From positions 24,669 to 88,668 of the forward strand of contig SVNQ01000004.1 of NCBI GenBank assembly GCA_015066865.1: 64,000 nt of DNA, in the 5' to 3' direction. Of the stretch, positions 46,779 to 55,247 are shown piece after piece. The notes under the pieces were generated by a model that saw only the letters and a program-made list of their open reading frames with translations, did not search any database and had not been told where the DNA came from. The translations under genes and the position numbers were made by a program. This DNA is from Ruminococcus sp. Lineage in GTDB: Bacteria; Bacillota; Clostridia; Oscillospirales; Ruminococcaceae. The number at the start of each line of letters is the position of its first letter. Position 1 is the stretch's first letter.

Positions 46779-47006
46779 GAAATACCTCACCTCTGATTTC
46801 AGTCAACACTGCCCTTTAAAACAGCTTTCAATTACAATACAATTTACAAATCAATTTTCTGACATCTTTGTATCAAATTTGCTTTATTTTTCTCATTTTT
46901 GTATGACTGCACAAAAATGACATTTTCAATTTGTGCAGTACGCTCTGATACCCGTGGAAATGGCAGGATAATTTAAACGAGTTTTAAGTAAATATAAGGA
47001 ATCGTC

Positions 47007-47035
47007 TTGACAAATTTAGTTAAATGGCGTATAAT
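47007..47035 (+). promoter_or_regulatory. Promoter of the LacI-family regulator
   Basis: TTGACA (47007-47012), 17 bases, TATAAT (47030-47035). Overlaps an in-frame ATG at 47024, which therefore cannot be the start codon. Confidence 0.85.
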
Positions 47036-47071
47036 AAAAATAACAGCATGACAGAAAGGCGGATGATAGCA

Positions 47072-48079
47072 TTGTCAAAAACAGTCCGAATGTCCGACAT
47101 TGCAGAAAAGCTGCAGGTCAGTACCGTAACCGTATCAAAGGCACTCTCCGGCAAGGACGGAGTCAGCGAAGAACTGCGCGCAAAAATTCAGCATATGGCG
47201 GAAGAAATGGGTTACCGTAAGAAAAGCAGCAAGACGGATACAGCACAGAATTGTTCCACCATCGGCGTTATTATTTCAGGTCAATACATTGAAAAGGGGC
47301 ATTCCTTTTACTGGACGCTCTATGAGCGTATCCTCCACCATCTTTCACTGATGGGACACCTTGGGATTTTAGAGGTTGTCTCCGGCGTGACAGAACAAAA
47401 AGTGCAGATTCCCCGCATTGCACAGGACGCACGGGTGGATGGCATTATTCTGATGGGAAGTTTTCCCGATAATTTCCGCAACGCATTGGCACAGACGGGA
47501 GTTCCCTTTGTAATTCTTGATTCCTTCCATGCAAAATACCTGCAGGACTGTGTGATCTCTGACGGATATTATGGAATGTACACTGTTGTGCAGCATCTTC
47601 TGCAAATGGGACATCGACGCATCATGTTTGTCGGAACTGTTGGTGCTACTGCCAGCATTACTGACCGTTATTATGGCTACTGCCGTGCCATGCAGGAAGC
47701 AGGACTGGAAATTTCCGAGGACATGATCCTTCCTGACCGTGATGAAAACAATAATATCATTCTGCCGCTTGACAATATCCGACAGATGCCCACTGCCTTT
47801 GCGTGCAACTGTGACAGCACAGCCTATCAGCTGCTCAATCATCTGAAAGAGCGTGGACTGCGTGTGCCGCAGGATGTTTCCATCACCGGCTTTGACAATT
47901 TTATTTTGTCCGAACTTACCTCCCCCGGAATTACCACCTATGCAGTGGATGTGGATACCATGGCTGCGGAAAGTGTAGTACAGCTTTTAAGACGCATGCA
48001 GACACCGGACGCTGCTTTGCAGCACAAAATTGTCAGCGGTTCGCTTCTCCTGCGTGACAGCGTACAGCGCATTCTATAA
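47072..48079 (+). CDS. LacI-family transcriptional regulator of the permease block
   Basis: 335 residues. HTH at the N-terminus (RMSDIAEKLQVSTVTVSKAL), hinge helix region ending MAEEMGYRKK, and a sugar-binding core with HLLQMGHRRIMFVG and VPQDVSITGFDNF. The open frame extends to ATG 47024 but that lies in the promoter. TTG 47072 gives the typical LacI beginning (M)SKTVRMSDIA and has AAAGGCGG nine bases upstream; ATG 47063 and 47090 are alternatives. It diverges from the permease operon and is likely its sugar-responsive repressor. Confidence 0.9.
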   Translation: MSKTVRMSDIAEKLQVSTVTVSKALSGKDGVSEELRAKIQHMAEEMGYRKKSSKTDTAQNCSTIGVIISGQYIEKGHSFYWTLYERILHHLSLMGHLGILEVVSGVTEQKVQIPRIAQDARVDGIILMGSFPDNFRNALAQTGVPFVILDSFHAKYLQDCVISDGYYGMYTVVQHLLQMGHRRIMFVGTVGATASITDRYYGYCRAMQEAGLEISEDMILPDRDENNNIILPLDNIRQMPTAFACNCDSTAYQLLNHLKERGLRVPQDVSITGFDNFILSELTSPGITTYAVDVDTMAAESVVQLLRRMQTPDAALQHKIVSGSLLLRDSVQRIL

Positions 48080-48147
48080 TTTTTAACAGATTTTCAACCG
48101 TTTTTCTACTGATCATACAATCTGCATTGCAGATTACGGAAATTCTA

Positions 48148-48176
48148 TTGACTTTTTTTTGACAATCTGCTATAAT
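48148..48176 (+). promoter_or_regulatory. Promoter of the riboswitch / ABC transporter transcript
   Basis: TTGACT (48148-48153), 17 bases, TATAAT (48171-48176), 12 bases before the aptamer. Confidence 0.8.
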
Positions 48177-48188
48177 AAATTTATCTTA

Positions 48189-48288
48189 ATGAGGGAGTAG
48201 CAAGCACTGAAGCATTATGGATTTTCAGCGCAGCAAGTCAACATCCTGATTCAATAGAATCTGGCTTGCTTTAATATGCGAGACTCAT
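48189..48288 (+). ncRNA. yybP-ykoY-like riboswitch (manganese sensor) aptamer
   Basis: P1 arms ATGAG (48189-48193) and CTCAT (48284-48288) enclose GGAGTAG directly after the left arm and GCGAGA directly before the right arm, the hallmark loops of the yybP-ykoY family. A CAAGC/GCTTG helix (48201-48205, 48264-48268) and a CTGAA/TTCAG helix lie between. A terminator follows at 48335. Family members bind Mn2+ and usually switch on exporters. Here the first gene downstream is a MacB-type ABC transporter. Recognised by eye; a covariance search would settle it. Confidence 0.75.
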
Positions 48289-48334
48289 GTATAACTGAAA
48301 AGCTATGCATAGAGTTTGTACATTTGCCGATTCA

Positions 48335-48371
48335 CCCTGAACGTAGCTTTTTGGTTATGTTCAGGGTTTTT
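48335..48371 (+). terminator. Riboswitch expression-platform terminator
   Basis: CCCTGAAC (48335-48342) pairs with GTTCAGGG (48359-48366), the stem continuing inward with G-T pairs, followed by TTTTT. Lies 73 bases before the ABC transporter start. Confidence 0.8.
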
Positions 48372-48443
48372 ACAATTCACCATCTGTTTCGGGATTACAA
48401 ACAATCCTCAAGCAGCACATAATTAACAGGAGGTAGGAAACAC

Positions 48444-51443
48444 ATGCTCGAACTCATAGGCATTAAGAAAGACTATCTTGCAGGAGAAAACACCGTGCAT
48501 GCCCTCAAGGGCATCGACCTGCAGTTCCGCAAGAGCGAGTTTGTATCCATTCTTGGCCCTTCGGGATGCGGCAAAACCACCATGCTCAATATCATCGGCG
48601 GTCTTGATCAGTATTCCGATGGTGATCTCATCATCAATGGTACATCCACGAAAAAATTCAAAGATAAGGATTGGGATACCTACCGAAACCATTCCATTGG
48701 TTTTGTATTCCAGAGCTACAACCTGATCCCCCACCAGACCGTACTGCAGAATGTGGAGATCGCCCTCACCCTTTCCGGCGTCAAGAAATCCGAACGCCGT
48801 GAGAGAGCTAAGAAGGCACTGGAGGATGTGGGACTCGGCAACCAGCTCCACAAGAAGCCCAGTGAAATGTCGGGCGGTCAGATGCAGCGTGTAGCGATTG
48901 CCCGTGCGCTCGTCAATAACCCCGACATTATCCTTGCCGATGAGCCGACCGGTGCACTTGACACCGAGACCAGTGTTCAAGTTATGGATATTCTCAAGAA
49001 CATCTCCAAAGACCGTTTGATCATCATGGTTACGCACAATCCGGAGCTTGCTGAACAGTATTCTTCCAGAATTATCCGTATGCTCGACGGTGTCATCACG
49101 GATGATTCAAAGCCCATGACGGAAAAGGAAATCAAAAAGGAAGCAAAAAATGACAAGAAGGCTCAGGAAGCGGAGAAAAAGAAGAAGAAACCCTCCATGT
49201 CCTTTGGAACATCCTTCAGCCTGTCCCTGAAAAATCTCTTTACCAAGAAGGGACGCACGATGCTGACTTCCTTTGCCGGCAGTATCGGTATTATCGGTAT
49301 TGCACTGGTTCTGTCCATTTCACAGGGCTTTCAGGCATATATTGATCTGGTGCAGGAGGAGACACTTGCTTCCTATCCGCTGACCATCCAGTCCGCTACC
49401 ATTGATATGACTACGCTTATGGAAACCTTCATGGGCGTGGAAGCTGAAGATGTAGCACATGAGAATGACGCTGTTTATGAAAAAGCTGCCATTTATAAAA
49501 TGGTAGAAGCCATGAACAATCTCGAAGCACAGGAAAATGATCTGCGTGCATTCAAAAAATATATTGAAGAACAGCGCACAGATAAAGAAAGCAAGCTGTC
49601 GCAGGCACTCAACGGTGTGCAGTACAGCTATAATCTGGACCTGCTGGTTTACACCAAAAATGTGGACGGCGACATCATTCCGTCCGACACCGCAGAGCTT
49701 TTGCAGGATTTAATGAGCGAAGCGATGGACATTGACATGGGCGCAATGTTTGAAATGGAAGCTTCCATGATGGGCGGCACCTCCTCTATGGATATGATGG
49801 CAGGAGGTCTCTGGCAGGAAATGCTTCCCGGTGAAAATGGTGATCTCATCAACGATCTGCTGGAAAAACAGTACGATGTGGTGTACGGAAGCTGGCCGTC
49901 AGATTATGATGAGATCGTTCTGGTTCTGGATGAAAATAACGAACTGGATGATGTCACGCTGTATGCTCTGGGTCTGAATTCCAGGGAAACGATGGACACG
50001 ATCATGGATGCCGCTGTCAACAAGACAAAGCTGGAGAGCAAGGAAGAATCCAGCTGGAGCTACGAGGAGATCTGTGACAGAGAATATCGTGTGATCCTGG
50101 GTTCCGAATGCTACACCTATGACAAACCCACGGACACCTACACCGATCTGCGTGAAACGGAATCCGGTCTGAAGTATCTGTATGACAACGCTCTGAAGCT
50201 GAAGGTAAGCGGTATCATCCGTCCGAATCCGGAAACAGAAGCTGCAATGCTCTCCGGTGCGATTGCCTACACATCCGAGCTGACTGAATATGTTATCAAT
50301 GAAGCGAAGGATTCCGAAGCTATCAAAGCACAGCTTGAGGATGAAACCACGGACATCTTCACCGGTCTTCCTTTTAAGGAATCCACCGGTGAAATGACTG
50401 ACGAAGAAAAGGAAGAAGAATTCCACAACTTCATTAAAAATATGAATGCACAGGAAAAGGCAATGGTTTATGTACAGATGATGTGCATTCCTTCCGAGGA
50501 ACAGCTGAACACCTCTGTCAAGCAGGCTATGCAGGGGCAGACCCGTGAAACCATGGAACAGACCATGATTCAGGCACTGACTCAGCAGATGGGTATGTCC
50601 GAAAGCGAACTGAAGGGCTACATTGCAGACATGAGCGATGAAGATCTGGAAGAAGCCTACACTATGATGGTGGAAGAACAGGTCAAGGCACAGTATGCTG
50701 CACAGGTGATGGAGCAGATGGCTGCACTTCCGCAGGCGGATAAGGTTGCAGGACTTAACCAGCTGATGGACAACTGCAACACCAAAACATGTGCAATGTA
50801 CCATGACGAAATCATGGAATTTTCCGATTCCGATTATGATACCAACCTGATCAAGCTCGGCTGTCTCGATCTGGACGAACCGGCTACCATCAATCTCTAT
50901 GCATCCTCATTTGAAAATAAGGATGTCATTGAAGAAGTCATCGCTGATTACAACAAGGATGTTGAAGAACTCTCCAAGATCAAGTATACCGACTACATCG
51001 GTATCATGATGTCCTCCATCACAACCATCATCAACACCATCACTTACGTTCTGATCTCCTTTGTTGCTATTTCCCTGATCGTATCCTCCATCATGATCGG
51101 TGTCATTACACTGATCTCCGTACAGGAGAGAACGAAAGAAATCGGTATTCTCCGTGCGATCGGTGCATCCAAGCGTGATGTATCCAGCATGTTCAATGCA
51201 GAAACACTGATCATTGGCTTCACCTCCGGTCTGCTGGGCGTTATCGTCACATACCTGCTGTGCATCCCGATCAACGCTGTAATCCATGCTCTGACAGGTA
51301 TTCTGGCACTCAATGCTGTACTTCCCATCGGCGCTGCGATCATTCTGGTCATCATCAGCATGGTGCTGACACTGATCGCAGGTATCATCCCCTCAAGAAG
51401 TGCTGCGAAAAAGGATCCTGTTGTGGCACTCAGAACCGAATAA
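48444..51443 (+). CDS. MacB-type ABC transporter, ATPase fused to FtsX permease
   Basis: 999 residues. N-terminal ATPase (about 1-225) with Walker A GPSGCGKTT, signature MSGGQMQRVAIARAL and Walker B IILADEPTG; a charged Lys/Glu linker (about 225-255); first membrane segment at about 275-295; a very large extracytoplasmic domain of about 550 residues with Met-rich stretches; and an FtsX core with three segments at the C-terminus, ending PSRSAAKKDPVVALRTE. MacB-type proteins are mechanotransmitters exporting peptides or lipids rather than metals. AGGAGG lies eight bases upstream. Controlled by the Mn-riboswitch-like leader. Confidence 0.92.
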   Translation: MLELIGIKKDYLAGENTVHALKGIDLQFRKSEFVSILGPSGCGKTTMLNIIGGLDQYSDGDLIINGTSTKKFKDKDWDTYRNHSIGFVFQSYNLIPHQTVLQNVEIALTLSGVKKSERRERAKKALEDVGLGNQLHKKPSEMSGGQMQRVAIARALVNNPDIILADEPTGALDTETSVQVMDILKNISKDRLIIMVTHNPELAEQYSSRIIRMLDGVITDDSKPMTEKEIKKEAKNDKKAQEAEKKKKKPSMSFGTSFSLSLKNLFTKKGRTMLTSFAGSIGIIGIALVLSISQGFQAYIDLVQEETLASYPLTIQSATIDMTTLMETFMGVEAEDVAHENDAVYEKAAIYKMVEAMNNLEAQENDLRAFKKYIEEQRTDKESKLSQALNGVQYSYNLDLLVYTKNVDGDIIPSDTAELLQDLMSEAMDIDMGAMFEMEASMMGGTSSMDMMAGGLWQEMLPGENGDLINDLLEKQYDVVYGSWPSDYDEIVLVLDENNELDDVTLYALGLNSRETMDTIMDAAVNKTKLESKEESSWSYEEICDREYRVILGSECYTYDKPTDTYTDLRETESGLKYLYDNALKLKVSGIIRPNPETEAAMLSGAIAYTSELTEYVINEAKDSEAIKAQLEDETTDIFTGLPFKESTGEMTDEEKEEEFHNFIKNMNAQEKAMVYVQMMCIPSEEQLNTSVKQAMQGQTRETMEQTMIQALTQQMGMSESELKGYIADMSDEDLEEAYTMMVEEQVKAQYAAQVMEQMAALPQADKVAGLNQLMDNCNTKTCAMYHDEIMEFSDSDYDTNLIKLGCLDLDEPATINLYASSFENKDVIEEVIADYNKDVEELSKIKYTDYIGIMMSSITTIINTITYVLISFVAISLIVSSIMIGVITLISVQERTKEIGILRAIGASKRDVSSMFNAETLIIGFTSGLLGVIVTYLLCIPINAVIHALTGILALNAVLPIGAAIILVIISMVLTLIAGIIPSRSAAKKDPVVALRTE

Positions 51444-51457
51444 ACTTCTCTTGAATT

Positions 51458-51489
51458 ATGCTCCGCATGCAGCGGAGCATATTCTTTTT
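51458..51489 (+). terminator. Intrinsic terminator of the ABC transporter gene
   Basis: ATGCTCCGC (51458-51466) pairs with GCGGAGCAT (51472-51480), then ATTCTTTTT. Confidence 0.8.
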
Positions 51490-51553
51490 GCAGTTCCCCT
51501 GCACAAATTTCAGGCTTCCGATTGTGTTCTATATAGAAGGAGGTGATGCGGAA

Positions 51554-52036
51554 ATGAACAGTGAACAAAATACCGCCCTGCATGCTTTCCGAAAATACGG
51601 TGATCTTGTGCTGAAAACGGCATATTGCTGTGTCGGAAATTACAGTGAAGCGGAGGACATCACACAGGAGGTGTTCCTGACGCTGCACGCAAAACCGCAG
51701 CAATTTCATGACGAGGAACATATGAAAGCATGGCTGCTCCGTGCGGCGATCAACAGAGGGAAGAATTACCGCAAAAGCTGGAAACAGAAAAGGAGACTTG
51801 CGCTTGAGGACGTTCGGGAGCTTTCCGCAGAGGATACTTCTGAACGGGACAGGATATTGAAGCAGGCAGTCTTTTCACTGCCCGAAAAATATGCTGCTGT
51901 TCTTTTCCTGCACTATTATGAGGGTTACACCATTAAGGAGATTGCCCACATCATCGGCAAAAAGGAAAATACAGTCGGTTCGCTCCTGCGGCGCGGCAGA
52001 GAAAAACTGAAACTGGAATTGGAGGAATCATTATGA
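51554..52036 (+). CDS. ECF-like RNA polymerase sigma factor
   Basis: 160 residues with sigma region 2 (VLKTAYCCVGNYSEAEDITQ, where -EDITQEVFL is the core-binding hallmark) and region 4 (LPEKYAAVLFLHYYEGYTIK, then IAHIIGKKENTVGSLLRRGR). The frame extends upstream to 51458, but the perfect ribosome site AAGGAGGTGAT sits just before ATG 51554, so that is the start. It overlaps the anti-sigma gene by ATGA (coupled). Sigma factors of this size direct stress or envelope regulons; target promoters unknown. Confidence 0.92.
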   Translation: MNSEQNTALHAFRKYGDLVLKTAYCCVGNYSEAEDITQEVFLTLHAKPQQFHDEEHMKAWLLRAAINRGKNYRKSWKQKRRLALEDVRELSAEDTSERDRILKQAVFSLPEKYAAVLFLHYYEGYTIKEIAHIIGKKENTVGSLLRRGREKLKLELEESL

Positions 52037-53580
52037 CTGAAAAAGAGTTTCGCAGTGTTTTTGACAAAGTTTCGTGCAGCAAGGAATTTTCGGAACGCAT
52101 GGAACAGAAGCTCACATCATCCGAACTGCCTTCGGACTATTTTTCCGACAGTGTGAACGGTGTGGAGGTCACACGCCGAAATCCCATTTTCCGCATGAGT
52201 ACCGGTATTGCCGCTTGTCTCGCCTTCCTCCTTATCGGCTGTGCCGCCGGAATGGCACTACATGACAGCATTCCCTCCGTGTCTTTTCTCCCCTCCACAT
52301 CAGAAAGTGCAACGAAAGAAAATCCAGAAATGCCCGCAGCCATTGACACGGACATTTATTTTGACACATCCGACATTCACTACGTCGGGATTTACAAGCA
52401 GCCCATTGTCATCGGCTGCCATTTTAAAGATACGGATGATCCGAATCCTTCCTTTCTCTACAGAGAATATGCTTCGGAAGACGGCGAAATCTTCCGCTAT
52501 GACGAGCTTGGCAGACTTGTGTATTATTGTAACACAGACAGCGTTGTATTTTCCGATGCGGGTAGTCTGAGCCCGGCAAATGAAAAGCTTGCCGCAGAGA
52601 TTTTTGAAAGCTGCGTCAAGGGCAGCGGTGAACATACGATAGAGACGAGTCACGGCGGTGCTTATTACATCGAACGCCCGACAGATGGAAGAAATCCCGA
52701 CAGTGCACTCATCAAATTCGCCGGAAGCGAAGTACGTTACTTCAAAATCAGCTACAACACAGTGAATGCAGAAGTGGACGAAGTCTATTTTAAAGCAAAG
52801 CTGCTGGAATACATTAAACAGGTTGATTTGAAATACAAAATTGAAAATTACAGTTACACTGTAAGGTACGAGCAGGTCGGTACCACCCTCTATGCAATCT
52901 ATACCTGTGAATTCACGCAAGAAGGTGGTGCAGCGTTTGCTGAGACGGTAGGATTCTCAAAATCAATTTCGCAAGAAGAATCCGTGGAGAACCCCACACA
53001 GGAAACCGAGCTGATTCTCTATCCCGAAAAGGATATTCCACTGTACGACGATTTTCCGATGCAGGATCTTTCCGGACTTTCAGAAGAACAGCTGATTGAA
53101 GTCGGAAAGAAATACTACGATGCTGCGTTCCGTTTACAGCATCCGAATGATGCACCACCCTACCTGTTTTTCTACAGTAAAACAGATGAAAAGGATGAGA
53201 ATGGTTTGGTATACGCATTGGTTGCGGATGATCATGTAAAAACGGTGGAGGATGTCAGGAAGGATTTCTATTCCGTCTTTACCTCCGATTGGGACAGCAG
53301 CATTGTGGATCAGCACTTTACAGTGCGAGACGGCAAGCTATACTATCGCTGTAAGAATCCTCATGTGAGCATCCATCCGAGTGACTATGTACTGGAGCTG
53401 GATACCGTCACAGAAAACGAGATCTACTACTCCTATCGGATCACGCACGAGAATATCCTATTGCCGGAAGGCGAGCGCTACAAGAATGTTACCCTCCCCT
53501 TCACGCTGAAACGCACGGAGGAGGGATGGAAGGTTTCGGTATTCATGTCGCCTTTTGATGTTCTGGAATTTAATGAATAA
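52033..53580 (+). CDS. Membrane anti-sigma factor with large extracytoplasmic domain
   Basis: 515 residues. The first ~55 residues are cytoplasmic and should bind the sigma factor; a single membrane segment spans about 55-78 (STGIAACLAFLLIGCAAGMA); the remainder of about 430 residues is outside and has no domain I recognise, with mixed strands and many Tyr and Glu. It starts inside the stop codon of the sigma gene (ATGA), the usual arrangement for a sigma/anti-sigma pair. The extracytoplasmic part is much longer than in most anti-sigma factors of this kind and is probably the sensor. Confidence 0.78.
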   Translation: MTEKEFRSVFDKVSCSKEFSERMEQKLTSSELPSDYFSDSVNGVEVTRRNPIFRMSTGIAACLAFLLIGCAAGMALHDSIPSVSFLPSTSESATKENPEMPAAIDTDIYFDTSDIHYVGIYKQPIVIGCHFKDTDDPNPSFLYREYASEDGEIFRYDELGRLVYYCNTDSVVFSDAGSLSPANEKLAAEIFESCVKGSGEHTIETSHGGAYYIERPTDGRNPDSALIKFAGSEVRYFKISYNTVNAEVDEVYFKAKLLEYIKQVDLKYKIENYSYTVRYEQVGTTLYAIYTCEFTQEGGAAFAETVGFSKSISQEESVENPTQETELILYPEKDIPLYDDFPMQDLSGLSEEQLIEVGKKYYDAAFRLQHPNDAPPYLFFYSKTDEKDENGLVYALVADDHVKTVEDVRKDFYSVFTSDWDSSIVDQHFTVRDGKLYYRCKNPHVSIHPSDYVLELDTVTENEIYYSYRITHENILLPEGERYKNVTLPFTLKRTEEGWKVSVFMSPFDVLEFNE

Positions 53581-53591
53581 CAGCAAACGAA

Positions 53592-53729
53592 AAGCCATGC
53601 CCGAATGGGCATGGCTTCAGTCTGTCGAAAAAGTCCCGTCCAGCCAGTGCGCCTTATGGCGCACGGCTGGACTAATTATATGATTATGGGTTGCGCCTTC
53701 GGCGCATGTAGGGGGCGAAGCCCCCTACA
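53592..53729. repeat. Cluster of four palindromes between the anti-sigma and MATE genes
   Basis: Stems: AAGCCATGCCC/GGGCATGGCTT (53592-53617, a probable terminator of the anti-sigma gene); GTCCAGCC...GGCTGGAC with an inner GTGCGCC/GGCGCAC (53638-53672); TGCGCC TTC GGCGCA (53692-53706); and TGTAGGGGGC GAA GCCCCCTACA (53707-53729). The last three are GC-rich, closely spaced and not followed by T runs, so they look like an interspersed palindromic element rather than terminators. No coding potential. Confidence 0.7.
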
Positions 53730-53813
53730 ACCCCCAATCAATAACCAAAAAGCACTCTGCAAGAGGGCGGGGTAGGGTGGGGCAAAATTAAGTGAAATCA
53801 TACTTTTTAAGTA

Positions 53814-55187
53814 TTATTCTGCTGTTTCTACAAGATTGCTGATCCAGACTTTTTTACGGATGAGGATGAAGCCCACCGCAACCTTGATCAGATCCGCTGC
53901 CTGCACAATGACATAGATACCGAAAATCGGCAAACCTGTGAAATTACACAGCAGATATGCCATTGGCACCGGAATCGCCCATGAATACACGCTGTCAAAC
54001 AGGAAAGTAATGAGCGTCTTGCCGCCCGAACGCAGCGTGAAATACAGCGCATTCAGAAATGCCTGCACAGGGAAAAACAGCGCCGTAATGATAATGAACA
54101 TGCTCCCGTAATTCCGTATCTCCTGCGTGGTATCATAGAACTGCGGGAACACACCGGAGATACCGATGAGAATTGCCGTCAGCACAAGTGTAATGCCGCC
54201 CGAAAACCACATCAGGCTGAATGCATCCTTCTCAGCTGTTTCATATTCGGATGCGCCAAGTTTCTGTCCGACCAGAATGCCCACGGCAGAACCAAGTGCT
54301 ACAAACACCACGTTCATCAGATTGCAGATGGCATTGGAAATGTTCATTCCGGCAACGATCTCCAGTCCACGCACGGAATAAGACTGCGTCAGTGCCGCAA
54401 GTCCGCCAGCCCACAGAAATTCATTGAAGAAGATCGGCAGCCCCTTTTTCAGAATTTTCACTGCAAGCTCCGAAGGCACCCAAAATGTCCGATAAATCCC
54501 CTGTAAAAACTCATGTTTCTGCTTTCTGGCAAATGCCCAGATCACCACAACGCACATTTCCACGATTCTCGCAAGCACTGTTGCAATTGCAGCACCCTTT
54601 ACACCAAGCTCCGGCATACCGCATTTTCCATAAATCAGAAAATAGTTGAATACCACATCCACTCCAACCGATGCAACGCCCGCCACCATGGGCTTGATGC
54701 TGTCACCGGTTTCACGCAGGCTGCTTGCAAAAATTTGTGTGACGACAAACGGCGCAAGCCCGAACAGCATAATCGACAGATAGTCCTTTGCATACCGCAT
54801 CGTCAGCTCAGGGTCCACCTGCGCACTCTCTCCCTGCAGATACAAGCCGATGAGAAATTCATCCAGCAGCACAAATATTGCAATGCCTCCAAGCAAACAG
54901 AACATACAGATCCAATGTTTCATTCGAAAGGCATTGCGGAATCCCTCCGTATTGCCCTGCCCAAAAAACTGTGCACCGTAAATTCCGGGGCCGGACAATC
55001 CTCCGAAAATGGCAAGGTTGAACACAAATATCAGCTGCCCCACAATGGATACCGCCGTCATTGCCTCCGTGCCAAGACTGCCGACCATGACATTATCCAC
55101 CAGTCCCACCATATTGGTGATGCCGTTCTGGATCATCATCGGAACAGCAAGCAGTAATGCTCGTTTATATACATCTTTACGTTTCAT
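53814..55187 (-). CDS. MATE family efflux transporter (2)
   Basis: 457 residues, about twelve membrane segments, MATE pattern with VPMMIQNGITNMVGLVDNVM at the N-terminus and FFNEFLWAGGLAALTQSYSV in the second half. Start set at 55187, seven bases after TAGGAG; ATG 55217 falls in the preceding terminator hairpin. It is downstream of the PBP gene on the same strand but separated by a hairpin, and may be transcribed alone or by read-through. Substrate unknown. Confidence 0.9.
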   Translation of the reverse strand: MKRKDVYKRALLLAVPMMIQNGITNMVGLVDNVMVGSLGTEAMTAVSIVGQLIFVFNLAIFGGLSGPGIYGAQFFGQGNTEGFRNAFRMKHWICMFCLLGGIAIFVLLDEFLIGLYLQGESAQVDPELTMRYAKDYLSIMLFGLAPFVVTQIFASSLRETGDSIKPMVAGVASVGVDVVFNYFLIYGKCGMPELGVKGAAIATVLARIVEMCVVVIWAFARKQKHEFLQGIYRTFWVPSELAVKILKKGLPIFFNEFLWAGGLAALTQSYSVRGLEIVAGMNISNAICNLMNVVFVALGSAVGILVGQKLGASEYETAEKDAFSLMWFSGGITLVLTAILIGISGVFPQFYDTTQEIRNYGSMFIIITALFFPVQAFLNALYFTLRSGGKTLITFLFDSVYSWAIPVPMAYLLCNFTGLPIFGIYVIVQAADLIKVAVGFILIRKKVWISNLVETAE

Positions 55188-55211
55188 AGATTCGCTCCTA
55201 TATGATTTCAT

Positions 55212-55245
55212 AACCATCGCCCCACGAATCAGTGGGGCGATGGTT
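55212..55245 (-). terminator. Intrinsic terminator downstream of the PBP gene
   Basis: Perfect 14-bp stem 55212-55225 / 55232-55245 with loop GAATCA; starts two bases after the PBP stop codon. Weak T tract on the minus strand, so partial read-through into the MATE gene is possible. Confidence 0.65.
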
Positions 55246-55247
55246 TG

